From contig PARB01000022.1 of assembly GCA_002709505.1 (NCBI GenBank), positions 33,788 to 68,059 on the forward strand: DNA of 34,272 bases, given 5' to 3'. This DNA comes from Paracoccaceae bacterium. Its GTDB lineage: Bacteria > Pseudomonadota > Alphaproteobacteria > Rhizobiales > Stappiaceae. Under the pieces are notes generated by a model. That model did not search any database, was not told where the DNA came from, and saw only the letters and a program-made list of their open reading frames with translations. Positions 25,373 through 34,021 of this stretch are shown piece after piece. The position numbers and the translations under genes are program-made. The first letter of the stretch is position 1; each line of letters opens with the position of its first letter.

Positions 25373-26481
25373 GCAACTCCATGACAAAGAAACGCGCCCG
25401 CGACCTCGGCCTGCCAATGCCGGGCACACCGGGCCGATACAACGCCATCACCGACGTGGAAGGCGTTCTGATCGGCTTCGAGACCCTGTCGTCCCGCAGC
25501 GATCCGGCGCTTGCCACCAACGGATTGCCTGTCCAAACCGGGGTCACCGCCATTCTCCCGCGCGGCAACGACCCGACACCGCGCCCCGTGTTCGCCGGCA
25601 TTCACGCCCTCAACGGCAATGGCGAAATGACCGGGAGTCACTGGGTCCGCGACGGCGGTTACTTCGTCGGTCCGATGCTGATCACCAACACGCACAGCGT
25701 CGGCGCGGCGCATGAGGGTGCAGTGCGCTGGATCCTCCAAACCTATCGCGAAGCCTGGGAAAACAACCATCTCTGGGCAATGCCGGTCGTTGCCGAAACC
25801 TACGACGGGGTTCTCAACGATATCAACGGCCTCCATGTGCGCCCGGAGCACGCCCTCAAGGCGCTTGCAAGCGCCGGGAGCGGTCCCGTGCGGGAAGGCA
25901 ATGTCGGCGGCGGGGCGGGCATGGTTTGCTATGAGTACAAGGGCGGAACCGGAACCGCGTCGCGCGTGATCGAAATTGCGGGGACCCCCTACACGATCGG
26001 CGTGCTGGTTCAGGCGAACCACGGACTGCGGCCGTGGTTGAGAGTGCTCGGCAAACCGGTCGGCGAAACCATGACCGACGACCGCCTGCCCGCGTTCGAA
26101 ACGGAACGCGGATCGATCATCGCGGTGATTGCGACGGATATTCCCTTGCTTCCCTCACAGCTCGATCGCCTGGCCCGCCGGGGCGGCATAGGCATTGGCC
26201 GCGGCGGAACGCCGGGCGGGAACAATTCCGGCGACATCTTCCTAGCCTTCAGTACGGCAAACGAGATGAACCTGCCGCAGTTGAGCGGGCCATTCAAGAC
26301 GATGACTTCCCTCAACGACGAGCGTCTGGATCCTGTCTACCTGGCGGCAGTCGAAGCGGTAGACGAAGCAATCCTGAACGCCATGCTGGCGGCTGAGGAC
26401 ACGCCGACGGCGCGTCCGACGGGGGGAATCTGCAAGGCGCTGGAGCCGCAGCGGCTCCTGGCCTGCCTTGAACGCCCGTGA
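25369..26481 (+). CDS. P1/S58 family aminopeptidase (DmpA/BapA type)
   Basis: The 370-residue protein is a self-processing N-terminal nucleophile hydrolase of family S58. The cleavage site is visible as GGNNSGDIFLAFSTAN: autoproteolysis before Ser287 would give an alpha chain of about 31 kDa and a beta chain whose N-terminal Ser is the catalytic nucleophile. Asn286 precedes it, as in beta-aminopeptidase BapA, whereas DmpA has Gly. Family members release N-terminal residues from peptides, including D-Ala amides (DmpA) and beta-amino acids (BapA). There is no signal peptide, so it acts in the cytoplasm. The ATGA overlap with the permease stop makes it part of the transporter operon, suggesting that the imported compound is a peptide-like or amide conjugate (inference). 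A start at the second Met (25381) is possible. Confidence 0.9.
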   Translation: MSNSMTKKRARDLGLPMPGTPGRYNAITDVEGVLIGFETLSSRSDPALATNGLPVQTGVTAILPRGNDPTPRPVFAGIHALNGNGEMTGSHWVRDGGYFVGPMLITNTHSVGAAHEGAVRWILQTYREAWENNHLWAMPVVAETYDGVLNDINGLHVRPEHALKALASAGSGPVREGNVGGGAGMVCYEYKGGTGTASRVIEIAGTPYTIGVLVQANHGLRPWLRVLGKPVGETMTDDRLPAFETERGSIIAVIATDIPLLPSQLDRLARRGGIGIGRGGTPGGNNSGDIFLAFSTANEMNLPQLSGPFKTMTSLNDERLDPVYLAAVEAVDEAILNAMLAAEDTPTARPTGGICKALEPQRLLACLERP

Positions 26482-26768
26482 CCAGGCGCGAGAACGGCGA
26501 CAAGGCCGCGGATATCCGAAACGTGTCGGGTGGCGCTGCCGAGCCGGACGGGGATATCGACTGAAGCCCGCAGGGCCGAGGCAGGAGCCAACCGGCTGAA
26601 GCAGCTCGATATGGCAGGCAACGGCATGGTCGGTTCGACACGCGGGCGACACCACCCTGACCTTGAAGGGGCGCGTTTCTCGTCCATGCCCGACGGATGA
26701 TGGCGGCGGCAGATGATGCAGTGCGCAGGACAGACGGGGTGTCGAGGCCAAGGCGCCAGCTTCACTCC

Positions 26769-27428
26769 TCAGGAGGTCGGCAAATGCTCCAGCAGCGACG
26801 CCTTCGCCCCCTGGATATGCGCGCGCGTCAGCTCGGAGGCGAGATCGGCATTCCCCTTCTCGCATGCCTCGAGAATCGCGAAATGCTCGCGGCCCGCGCG
26901 TTCCATTCCGTTGGACATCACGAGCTGGGCACGGATCTGCCGCTCGACGCGGTCGATCGCATTGTTGGAGACATCCCGGAAATACCTGAGCTCGCTAGCG
27001 CTGTAGAGCGTCTCGTGAAACGCGCGATTGAGATCGCCATAGGCCATCGGATCCGTCGCAGAGGAGAAAGCCGCGCATTTTTCCCGCGCGTCTGAAAGCA
27101 GCTCCTTCGACATGCGCGGCACGGCGTCCCGCATGATTTCCGGCTCGACCAGCGCACGCAGGTCGAAGATTTCCGCCGTCTCCCGCGGCGAGAATCCGGC
27201 GACCACGGCGCCCTTGTAGCGCTGTGTCCTGACCAGACCCTGCTCCTCAAGCCTGGAAATCGCCTCGCGCACCGGGATGCGGCTGGTATTGAAAAGTTGG
27301 GCGATTTCGTCCTGACGCAAGGGTTCGCCCTCGGCGAGTTCCCCGCCGATGATCGCCTTGCGCAAGGCCTCGAACACAATGGATGACGCCGAGGCTGTGG
27401 CGGAAATATCCATCGATTTCAGTTTCAT
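26769..27428 (-). CDS. hypR: GntR/FCD-family regulator of hydroxyproline catabolism (HypR-like)
   Basis: The 219-residue protein has a GntR winged helix at about residues 14-78 (LFNTSRIPVREAISRLEEQG) and an all-helical FCD ligand domain at about 85-210 with the usual metal-site region (FHETLY, REHFAILEAC). It is divergent from the hydroxyproline operon; in Sinorhizobium a GntR-family protein, HypR, controls the equivalent genes, so the symbol is given on family plus context. The spacer to the first operon gene contains a perfect 16-bp palindrome suited to a GntR dimer. The ligand is probably hydroxyproline or a pathway intermediate. Confidence 0.82.
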   Translation of the reverse strand: MKLKSMDISATASASSIVFEALRKAIIGGELAEGEPLRQDEIAQLFNTSRIPVREAISRLEEQGLVRTQRYKGAVVAGFSPRETAEIFDLRALVEPEIMRDAVPRMSKELLSDAREKCAAFSSATDPMAYGDLNRAFHETLYSASELRYFRDVSNNAIDRVERQIRAQLVMSNGMERAGREHFAILEACEKGNADLASELTRAHIQGAKASLLEHLPTS

Positions 27429-27526
27429 AACGAGCCTTTCCCAGGGTGTGGCCCCATGAAGCGCCGCTTGTACGGCAAGACGGGTGGATTTTGAAGCACC
27501 TTGTCATTTCGGATATTTTATATTGC

Positions 27527-27542
27527 ATATTGGATCCAATAT
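27527..27542. promoter_or_regulatory. Perfect 16-bp palindrome, candidate GntR/HypR operator
   Basis: ATATTGGATCCAATAT is perfectly self-complementary and lies in the AT-rich centre of the spacer between the GntR gene and the binding-protein gene. FCD-type GntR proteins usually bind short dyads of this size. TTGTCA (27501-27506) and nearby TATATT (27519-27524) may belong to promoters, though their spacing is too short to form one pair. Confidence 0.65.
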
Positions 27543-27630
27543 ACGCTATCGCTTTCGGGTCACCAAGAAACGGGGCGCAAAGCCCTGCCAGAAGGCTCTG
27601 CAATCAGAATTGCAATCGAGAGGGGAACTC

Positions 27631-28431
27631 ATGATCAAGAACGTGATGGCTGCAGCCGTGCTGTCATTCGCCGTGTCCGTGCCGGCCGTGGCCGACACCC
27701 TGGACGATGTCGTCGATCGCGGAACGCTGCGCTGCGGCGTGGTGCTGGACTTTCCCCCGATCGGATATCGGGACGCCAACAACGAACCCGCCGGCTTCGA
27801 CGTCGATTATTGCAACGACCTGGCGGCCGCACTCGAGGTCGAGCCGGAAATCCTGCCCGTCACCTGGGCAGAACGCCTTCCCGTCATCGTGACGGGCCGG
27901 GCCGATGTCGTCTTCGGCGCCACATCCGACAGCCTGGCGCGTGCGCGCACGGTCGGTTTCACCATTCCCTACGCCATCTACTTCGCCCAGGGCGTCGTCA
28001 ACAGCCAGAGCGGCATCAAGAGCTTTGACGACATTCGCGGCAAGCGCGTTGCCGCGGCCGTCGGCACCGTTCCCGAGCAGGAATGGCTCAAGATTGCCAA
28101 GGAATGGGGCGAGGAAAACCTCTACCAGGGCTATCAGTCGGAGAACGAGGTGTTCCTGGCCGTTGCCCAGGGCAAGGCCGACATCGGCCTCACCACCAAC
28201 ACGGCGGTCAAGCCGATCACCGAGCAATACGACACGATCGAGCCGGGGCCGCGCATGCCCTGGACCACCGACTACACCTCCGTCGTCGCCAAGCGCACCG
28301 ATGTGACCTGGCTGAACTTTCTCAACCTGTTCATCACCCATCAGGTGCGCTCCGGTCGCTACGAGGAGCTTTGGGGGAAATACGTCGGCGGCGAGGCGCC
28401 CGAGCTGCGCATTCCCGGCGTGATGTACTGA
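27631..28431 (+). CDS. Hydroxyproline/polar amino-acid ABC transporter substrate-binding protein
   Basis: The 266-residue family-3 binding protein has a short signal peptide (about 21 residues, MIKNVMAAAVLSFAVSVPAV then cleavage after A21) followed by RGTLRCGVVLDFPPIGYRD and the AGFDVDYCNDLA block. It should bind its amino acid in the periplasm for the permease pair downstream. The ATG at 27631 has AGGGGA five bases upstream. Context with epimerase, deaminase and semialdehyde dehydrogenase genes points to 4-hydroxyproline as ligand; rhizobial hydroxyproline transporters belong to the same type. Confidence 0.9.
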   Translation: MIKNVMAAAVLSFAVSVPAVADTLDDVVDRGTLRCGVVLDFPPIGYRDANNEPAGFDVDYCNDLAAALEVEPEILPVTWAERLPVIVTGRADVVFGATSDSLARARTVGFTIPYAIYFAQGVVNSQSGIKSFDDIRGKRVAAAVGTVPEQEWLKIAKEWGEENLYQGYQSENEVFLAVAQGKADIGLTTNTAVKPITEQYDTIEPGPRMPWTTDYTSVVAKRTDVTWLNFLNLFITHQVRSGRYEELWGKYVGGEAPELRIPGVMY

Positions 28432-28449
28432 TCATCCCAAAACCGAGCC

Positions 28450-28475
28450 GTCCCACCCGGACAACCGGGTGGGAC
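28450..28475 (+). promoter_or_regulatory. Intercistronic hairpin after the binding-protein gene
   Basis: A perfect 11-bp stem, GTCCCACCCGG (28450-28460) with CCGGGTGGGAC (28465-28475), closes an ACAA tetraloop in the 63-base gap before the first permease gene. No T-run follows, so mRNA stabilisation or partial attenuation is more likely than full termination. Confidence 0.7.
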
Positions 28476-28494
28476 AAGCCGGAGCATCCCAGTC

Positions 28495-29157
28495 ATGTTC
28501 GACTACAACTTCCATTGGCGGCCGGTGATGAAAAGCCTGCCGGACCTTCTGGAAGCGGGGCTTTTGACACTTCAGGTCGCCACGCTTTCCATGATCATCG
28601 GCATCGTCATCGGGCTGCTGCTGGCGCTTTCCCGCATGAAGAAAACAGGCCCGGCCTATTGGCTTGCAACCGCATGGGTGGAACTGGCGCGCAACACGCC
28701 GGCACTGTTTCAGCTGTTCTTCTTCGGCTTCGGCATCGGCGCATTCGGCATCCATCTCTCGCCCTTCGCCATCGTGCTCGCGGGACTGAGCTTCAATTGC
28801 GCCGGCTATCTTGCGGAGAATTTCCGCGGCGGTTTCCAGGCGATTCCAGACACCCAGCTTCGCGCAGCGCGCTCGCTCGGCATGACCGCCTGGCAGGCCC
28901 ATACCCGCATCATCATCCCGCAGGTCTTTCGCCTCGTGTACCACCCGATCACCAACCAGATGGTCTGGGCGGTTCTGATGTCCTCGCTCGGAATGCTGGT
29001 CGGCTTCCGCGAATTGAGCGGAGAAACCCAGTTTTTCGCAAGCCGGACCTTCCGGATCTTCGAATATTTCGCCGTGACCGCCGTCATCTACTACGCGATT
29101 GTCAAGATCGTCCTCGGCGCGTCCCGACTCCTGGCCATGCGCCTGTTCCGGTATTGA
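28495..29157 (+). CDS. Amino-acid ABC transporter permease, hydroxyproline operon
   Basis: The 220-residue inner-membrane protein has about five hydrophobic segments, the WVELARNTPALFQLFFFGFG region of family permeases and the EAA-type loop [20 protein letters not shown]. It should pair with the permease encoded ten bases downstream. The start is the first ATG after the intercistronic hairpin. Confidence 0.92.
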   Translation: MFDYNFHWRPVMKSLPDLLEAGLLTLQVATLSMIIGIVIGLLLALSRMKKTGPAYWLATAWVELARNTPALFQLFFFGFGIGAFGIHLSPFAIVLAGLSFNCAGYLAENFRGGFQAIPDTQLRAARSLGMTAWQAHTRIIIPQVFRLVYHPITNQMVWAVLMSSLGMLVGFRELSGETQFFASRTFRIFEYFAVTAVIYYAIVKIVLGASRLLAMRLFRY

Positions 29158-29167
29158 GGAGACGGGG

Positions 29168-29830
29168 ATGACAGAAACCATCGACTTTTTCTCCGGCTTC
29201 GGCGCGAACGACCTCTGGTTCCTCGCAGAGGCCGCACTCAGAACGCTCTGGATCTCGATCCTGTCGATCGCCGCCGGCACATTTCTCGGCGCGCTCTGCG
29301 GCTGGCTGATCTATGAGGGGAAGATCTGGGCCACCCTGACGCTGACGCCGGTGCTCGACATCTTCCGCTCCGTGCCGCTGATCATCCAGTTGGTGCTGTT
29401 CTACAATTTCGCGCCGATCGTCGGGCTCAACCTCGATCCCTTCGCCTCCGGCGTGGTGATCCTCACGATCTACACCGCCGCGCTGGTCGCCAATGTGGCG
29501 CGCGGCGGCATCGAGGCGGTTGGCCGGCCGATGCGGCGCGCGGCGCGTTCGCTCGGCATGAGCTATTGGCAGGACATGCGATATGTCGTCCTCCCGATCG
29601 GCGGGCGGGCCATTTTTCCGTCCTGGATCGGCGTCGCGCTCGGCGTGATGAAGGACAGCGCCCTCGTCTCGGTGCTTGGCTATGTCGAACTCCTGAAGGC
29701 CAGCCAGATCCTGATCACCCGCACCCAGGAACCGTTTCTCATCCTGTCGATTGCCGGCGCCTTCTACTTCGCGCTGTCGTTTCCGATCTCGCGCTATGCC
29801 GCAAAACTTGAAGAAAGGTGGGCCCAATGA
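29168..29830 (+). CDS. Amino-acid ABC transporter permease, hydroxyproline operon
   Basis: The 220-residue permease shows [16 protein letters not shown] and the EAA-type loop [21 protein letters not shown] use the ATG at 29168, which has GAGGAGA just upstream, rather than an upstream in-frame codon at 29099 that lies inside the previous gene. Its stop overlaps the ATPase start by four bases (ATGA). Confidence 0.92.
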   Translation: MTETIDFFSGFGANDLWFLAEAALRTLWISILSIAAGTFLGALCGWLIYEGKIWATLTLTPVLDIFRSVPLIIQLVLFYNFAPIVGLNLDPFASGVVILTIYTAALVANVARGGIEAVGRPMRRAARSLGMSYWQDMRYVVLPIGGRAIFPSWIGVALGVMKDSALVSVLGYVELLKASQILITRTQEPFLILSIAGAFYFALSFPISRYAAKLEERWAQ

Positions 29831-30549
29831 TCGAGATCCGCAGCCTGGAAAAGTACTTCGGGGCCCTGCAGGTGCTCAAGGGCATCGACCTGACCGTGGA
29901 GAAAGGAGAGGTTCTTTCGGTCATCGGCGCGTCGGGGTCGGGAAAATCGACCCTGCTCTATTGCATCAACGGGCTTGAACCGATCCAGAAGGGGTCCGTC
30001 GTCGTCGACGGGACAAATGTCCACGCCAAGGGCACGGACATCAACAAATTGCGCCAGAAGCTCGGAATGGTGTTTCAGCAGTGGAACAGTTTTCCGCATC
30101 TGACCGCCCTGGAAAACGTCGCCCTCGCACCGAGGATCGTGAAGGGCAAGTCGCGCTCCGAGGCCAGGGACATCGCCGAAAAGCAACTCCTGCACGTCGG
30201 TCTCGACGACAAGCTGAACGCCTATCCAAGCGCCCTGTCCGGCGGCCAGCAGCAACGGCTCGCCATTGCGCGCGCGCTTGCGATGGAGCCAACCTACATG
30301 CTGTTCGACGAAGCGACCTCGGCGCTCGATCCGGAGCTGGTCGGCGAGGTCCTGGACACGATGCGCCTCCTCGCCGAGGAGGGCATGACCATGATCTGCG
30401 TGACGCACGAGATGGGGTTCGCGCGCGACGTTTCCGACCGGGTCGCCTACTTCCATCAGGGCGTGATGGAGGAAATCGGCCCGCCGGAGCAGATCTTCGG
30501 CGAAGCGAAATCCGAGCATACCCGCAAGTTTCTGGCCAATGTACGCTGA
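29827..30549 (+). CDS. Amino-acid ABC transporter ATP-binding protein, hydroxyproline operon
   Basis: The 240-residue ATPase has Walker [10 protein letters not shown] (residues 34-42), Q-loop FQQWNSFPH, signature [15 protein letters not shown] and switch histidine in VTHEM. Walker B reads [13 protein letters not shown]: the Pro that usually follows the catalytic Glu is Ala, a tolerated variant. The ATG at 29827 overlaps the permease stop; an in-frame GTG three codons upstream is less likely. Confidence 0.94.
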   Translation: MIEIRSLEKYFGALQVLKGIDLTVEKGEVLSVIGASGSGKSTLLYCINGLEPIQKGSVVVDGTNVHAKGTDINKLRQKLGMVFQQWNSFPHLTALENVALAPRIVKGKSRSEARDIAEKQLLHVGLDDKLNAYPSALSGGQQQRLAIARALAMEPTYMLFDEATSALDPELVGEVLDTMRLLAEEGMTMICVTHEMGFARDVSDRVAYFHQGVMEEIGPPEQIFGEAKSEHTRKFLANVR

Positions 30550-30569
30550 CGCCGGACACCGATCACAAC

Positions 30570-30611
30570 CGCCTGTTCCTTCGCATCCCTGCAAGGCCTT
30601 GCGCGCAGGCG
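30570..30611 (+). promoter_or_regulatory. Structured spacer between ATPase and deaminase genes
   Basis: CGCCTG (30570-30575) can pair with CAGGCG (30606-30611), enclosing the perfect palindrome GCAAGGCCTTGC (30591-30602). The 87-base gap is the largest in this operon and divides the transport genes from the catabolic genes, so it may act as a processing or attenuation site. There is no T-run. Confidence 0.4.
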
Positions 30612-30636
30612 AACCGCACCATCAACGGAGAACGAT

Positions 30637-31596
30637 ATGACGTCGACTGTCTTTACCGGCTGCATGCCTGCCCTGATGACCCCGTGCAAGGCCGACCGCA
30701 CGCCGGACTTCGATGCACTTGTGAAAAAAGGCAAGGAGTTGATCGAAGCGGGCATGTCCGCTGTCGTCTATTGCGGCTCCATGGGCGACTGGCCACTCCT
30801 GAGCGATGCCCAGCGCATGGAAGGCGTTGAGCGTCTGGTCACGGCGGGCGTGCCCGTGGTTGTCGGAACCGGCGCGGTCAACACCGCCTCTGCCGTCGCC
30901 CATGCGGCGCATGCCGCCCGCGTCGGCGCGCACGGGCTGATGGTCATCCCGCGCGTGCTGTCGCGGGGAAGCTCCGCCGCTGCCCAGCGCCACCACTTCA
31001 GCGCCATTCTCGCGGCCGCGCCCGATCTTCCGGCCGTGATCTACAACAGCCCCTACTATGGCTTCGCCACGAGAGCCGATCTCTTCTTCGATCTGCGCGC
31101 GGAGTTTCCGAACCTCATCGGCTTCAAGGAATTCGGCGGTCTTGAGGACCTGCGCTACGCCGCCGAGAACATCACCTCGGCCGACAGCGACGTGACCTTG
31201 ATGGTCGGCGTCGACACGGCCGTCTTCCACGGTTTCGTCAATTGCGGGGCGACCGGCGCCATTACCGGGATCGGAAACGCGCTTCCGCGCGAGGTGCTGC
31301 ATCTGGTGACCCTGTCCAGAAAAGCCGCCGAGGGCCATGCCGAAGCCCGGCAACGGGCGAAGGAACTGGACGAGGCCTTTGCCGTGTTGTCCAGCTTCGA
31401 CGAAGGACCGGACCTCGTTCTCTACTACAAGCACCTGATGGTGCTGAACGGGGACGACGAGTACCGGCTGCATTTCAATGAAACCGATGCGCTGAGCGAG
31501 GCGCAACGCGGATACCTTGAAAGCCAGTACCGTCTGTTCAAGACCTGGTACGCGGACTGGTGCAAGCTGGGTGGAGTGATCGCCGAATGCAGGTGA
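30637..31596 (+). CDS. hypD: 1-Pyrroline-4-hydroxy-2-carboxylate deaminase (DapA/NAL family)
   Basis: The 319-residue protein is a class I aldolase-fold member of the dihydrodipicolinate synthase family: the first strand TGCMPALMTPCKAD, YNSPYYG with the conserved Tyr, and IGFKEFGG with Schiff-base Lys164. The family has many functions, but the operon also encodes a hydroxyproline epimerase and a semialdehyde dehydrogenase, which identifies this as the enzyme that deaminates and dehydrates the pyrroline to 2-oxoglutarate semialdehyde with release of ammonia. The last 10 bases overlap the epimerase gene. Confidence 0.86.
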   Translation: MTSTVFTGCMPALMTPCKADRTPDFDALVKKGKELIEAGMSAVVYCGSMGDWPLLSDAQRMEGVERLVTAGVPVVVGTGAVNTASAVAHAAHAARVGAHGLMVIPRVLSRGSSAAAQRHHFSAILAAAPDLPAVIYNSPYYGFATRADLFFDLRAEFPNLIGFKEFGGLEDLRYAAENITSADSDVTLMVGVDTAVFHGFVNCGATGAITGIGNALPREVLHLVTLSRKAAEGHAEARQRAKELDEAFAVLSSFDEGPDLVLYYKHLMVLNGDDEYRLHFNETDALSEAQRGYLESQYRLFKTWYADWCKLGGVIAECR

Positions 31597-32519
31597 TCGA
31601 CAGCCACACGGCGGGTGAGCCCACCCGCGTCGTGCTGGACGGCGGGCCGGACCTCGGGTCCGGCCCGCTCGCCGAACGCGCCGCCCGGCTGGAGCGTGAC
31701 CACCTGGATTTCTGCGCGTCCGTGGTCCTGGAACCGCGCGGGCACGATGCCATGATCGGGGCGCTCCTCGTCACCCCGGACGATCCCGAATGCGCGGCCG
31801 GGGCAATCTACTTCAACAACCTCAAGAACCTCGGCATGTGCGGTCATGCCACCATCGGCCTTGGCGCGACCCTCGCTCATCTCGGGCGGATCGCGCCGGG
31901 AACGCACAGGCTGGACACGCCGGTCGGTCAGGTCGGCTTCGAGTTGCACGACGCCAATCGCGTGTCGGTCGTCAACGTCGAAAGCTACCGCCTGCACAAG
32001 GATGTCACGGTCGAGGTCGACGGCCTCGGCGCGGTTACGGGCGATGTCGCCTGGGGCGGCAACTGGTTCTTTCTGGTCAAGGACAGCCCCGTGGCGCTGA
32101 CAGGACAAAATATCCGCGCGCTTACAGATCTGTCCCTACGCATCCGCGCGGGCCTGGAGCGCTCCGGCGTAACCGGACGCGACGGCGCATGGATCGACCA
32201 CATCGAGCTTTTCGGACCACCTGTGTCAGACACGGCCCACAGCCGGAACTTCGTGCTGTGTCCCGGCGGTGCCTACGACCGCTCGCCTTGCGGCACGGGC
32301 TGTTCGGCGAAACTCGCCTGCCTTGCGGAAGACGGCCTCCTCGCACCGGGCGAAACCTACATCCAGGAAAGCGTGATCGGCAGCACCTACGAGATCAGCT
32401 ACGCGCCCGGGCGACACGGCGGCGTGATCCCCACTGTCACCGGTCAGGCGTTCGTCACCGGCGAGGCCAACCTCATCTTCAATCCCGCGGATCCGTATCG
32501 CTCGGGGATCCGCCTCTAG
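31587..32519 (+). CDS. hypRE: 4-Hydroxyproline 2-epimerase (proline racemase family)
   Basis: The 310-residue protein has both catalytic cysteines of the family: Cys85 in MCGHATIG and Cys235 in SPCGTGCSAK. Two Cys residues mark a racemase or epimerase; the dehydratases of this family have Thr at one site. It converts trans-4-hydroxy-L-proline to cis-4-hydroxy-D-proline without cofactor. Length is slightly short of the 333-residue average but complete at both ends. I start at the ATG at 31587, within the last codons of the deaminase gene, because family N-termini read IDSHTAGEPTR directly after the start. Proline racemase activity cannot be excluded from sequence alone. Confidence 0.9.
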   Translation: MQVIDSHTAGEPTRVVLDGGPDLGSGPLAERAARLERDHLDFCASVVLEPRGHDAMIGALLVTPDDPECAAGAIYFNNLKNLGMCGHATIGLGATLAHLGRIAPGTHRLDTPVGQVGFELHDANRVSVVNVESYRLHKDVTVEVDGLGAVTGDVAWGGNWFFLVKDSPVALTGQNIRALTDLSLRIRAGLERSGVTGRDGAWIDHIELFGPPVSDTAHSRNFVLCPGGAYDRSPCGTGCSAKLACLAEDGLLAPGETYIQESVIGSTYEISYAPGRHGGVIPTVTGQAFVTGEANLIFNPADPYRSGIRL

Positions 32520-32535
32520 AACCGGGACACATCTC

Positions 32536-33966
32536 ATGGACTTCAAGAACTTCATCGACGGCACCTGGGTTGCGACGAGCGAGACGATCGCCAATGTGAA
32601 CCCCTCCGACGTCAGCGACATCATCGGCCACGCCGCCAAGGCCGATGCCGCACAGATGGACCAGGCAATCGACGCGGCGCATCGCGCGGCGCCGGAATGG
32701 GCGGCGTCCACACCGCAACAGCGTTTCGACGTTCTCGACGCGGTCGGCACGGAACTCCTCGCCCGCAAGGCCGAGCTCGGCCGGCTGTTGTCGCGCGAGG
32801 AAGGCAAGACCCTGCCCGAGGGCATCGGCGAAGTCGCGCGCGCCGGGCAGATCTTCAAGTTCTTCGCCGGCGAAACCCTGCGCCAGACCGGCGACAGGCT
32901 TGCCTCCGTTCGCCCCGGCGTCGAGATCGACGTGACGCGCTCGCCGGTCGGCGTCATCGGCCTGATCACGCCCTGGAATTTCCCGATCGCCATTCCGGCG
33001 TGGAAAATCGCCCCGGCCCTTTGCTACGGCAATGCCGTCGTCCTCAAGCCGGCGGAACTGGTGCCGGGCTGCGCCCATGCGCTGGTCGAGATCCTGTCGC
33101 GCGCAGGCCTTCCCGACGGGGTGGTCAATCTGGTGATGGGCCGCGGGTCCGAAATCGGACCACGGCTCGTGGAGAGCCCGAAGGTCGACGCGATCTCCTT
33201 CACCGGCTCGGTTCCCACCGGGCGCGGCATCGCGGAAAGCTGCGGGCGTCATCTCAAGAAGCTCCAGCTCGAGATGGGTGGCAAGAACCCGATGGTCGTT
33301 CTCGATGATGCCGATCTCGAGACGGCGGTTTCCGCCTGTCTGAACGGCGCCTTCTTCTCCACCGGACAGCGTTGCACGGCAAGCTCGCGGCTGATCGTCA
33401 CCGATGGCATCCACGACAGGTTCGTTACAGCCCTGAGCGAGGCCATGGCCGCGATGAAGGTCGGCAACGCACTCGAAGACGGCATCCAGATGGGGCCGGT
33501 CGTGGACGAGCGCCAATTGCAGCAAAACCTCTCCTACATCGACATCGCTGCCCAAGACGGCGGAAAGGTCAGCGGCGGAGAGCGGCTCAACAGGGCGACC
33601 GAAGGCTTCTACATGGCGCCGGCGCTTGTTACCGAGACCGACAATTCCATGCGCATCAATCGCGAGGAGGTGTTCGGTCCGATTGCCTCCGTCATTCGCG
33701 TCGGCGGCTACGACGAGGCGCTTCAGGTCGCCAACGACACGGCGTTCGGTCTGAGCGCCGGCATCTGCAGCACATCCTTGAAGCATGCGAGCCATTTCAG
33801 GCAGAACGCGCGGGCCGGCATGGTGATGGTCAATCTGCCGACGGCGGGCGTCGATTATCACGTGCCCTTCGGCGGGACGAAAGGATCGAGTTTCGGCCCC
33901 CGCGAACAGGGGCGATACGCGGCCGAGTTCTACACCACCGTCAAGACCGCCTACACGCTCCCCTGA
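32536..33966 (+). CDS. hypH: 2-Oxoglutarate semialdehyde dehydrogenase (aldehyde dehydrogenase family)
   Basis: The 476-residue aldehyde dehydrogenase has the oxyanion Asn148 (ITPWNFP), Lys171 in VLKPAE, general base Glu246 in LEMGGKN and catalytic Cys280 in GQRCTASS. The family is broad, but position after deaminase and epimerase genes fits the NAD(P)-dependent oxidation of 2-oxoglutarate semialdehyde to 2-oxoglutarate, the final step of hydroxyproline degradation. It begins 16 bases after the epimerase stop. Confidence 0.88.
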   Translation: MDFKNFIDGTWVATSETIANVNPSDVSDIIGHAAKADAAQMDQAIDAAHRAAPEWAASTPQQRFDVLDAVGTELLARKAELGRLLSREEGKTLPEGIGEVARAGQIFKFFAGETLRQTGDRLASVRPGVEIDVTRSPVGVIGLITPWNFPIAIPAWKIAPALCYGNAVVLKPAELVPGCAHALVEILSRAGLPDGVVNLVMGRGSEIGPRLVESPKVDAISFTGSVPTGRGIAESCGRHLKKLQLEMGGKNPMVVLDDADLETAVSACLNGAFFSTGQRCTASSRLIVTDGIHDRFVTALSEAMAAMKVGNALEDGIQMGPVVDERQLQQNLSYIDIAAQDGGKVSGGERLNRATEGFYMAPALVTETDNSMRINREEVFGPIASVIRVGGYDEALQVANDTAFGLSAGICSTSLKHASHFRQNARAGMVMVNLPTAGVDYHVPFGGTKGSSFGPREQGRYAAEFYTTVKTAYTLP

Positions 33967-34021
33967 TGCCGCGCAGACAGATGCAAGACATCCGAAGGGC
34001 CTTTTCCGGGATCTCCATACG

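Noticed and set aside
26482..26768. Possible small gene between the S58 peptidase and the GntR gene
   Set aside because: Frames through this 287-base convergent spacer are extensions or shadows of the neighbours, with no ribosome site or recognisable product.
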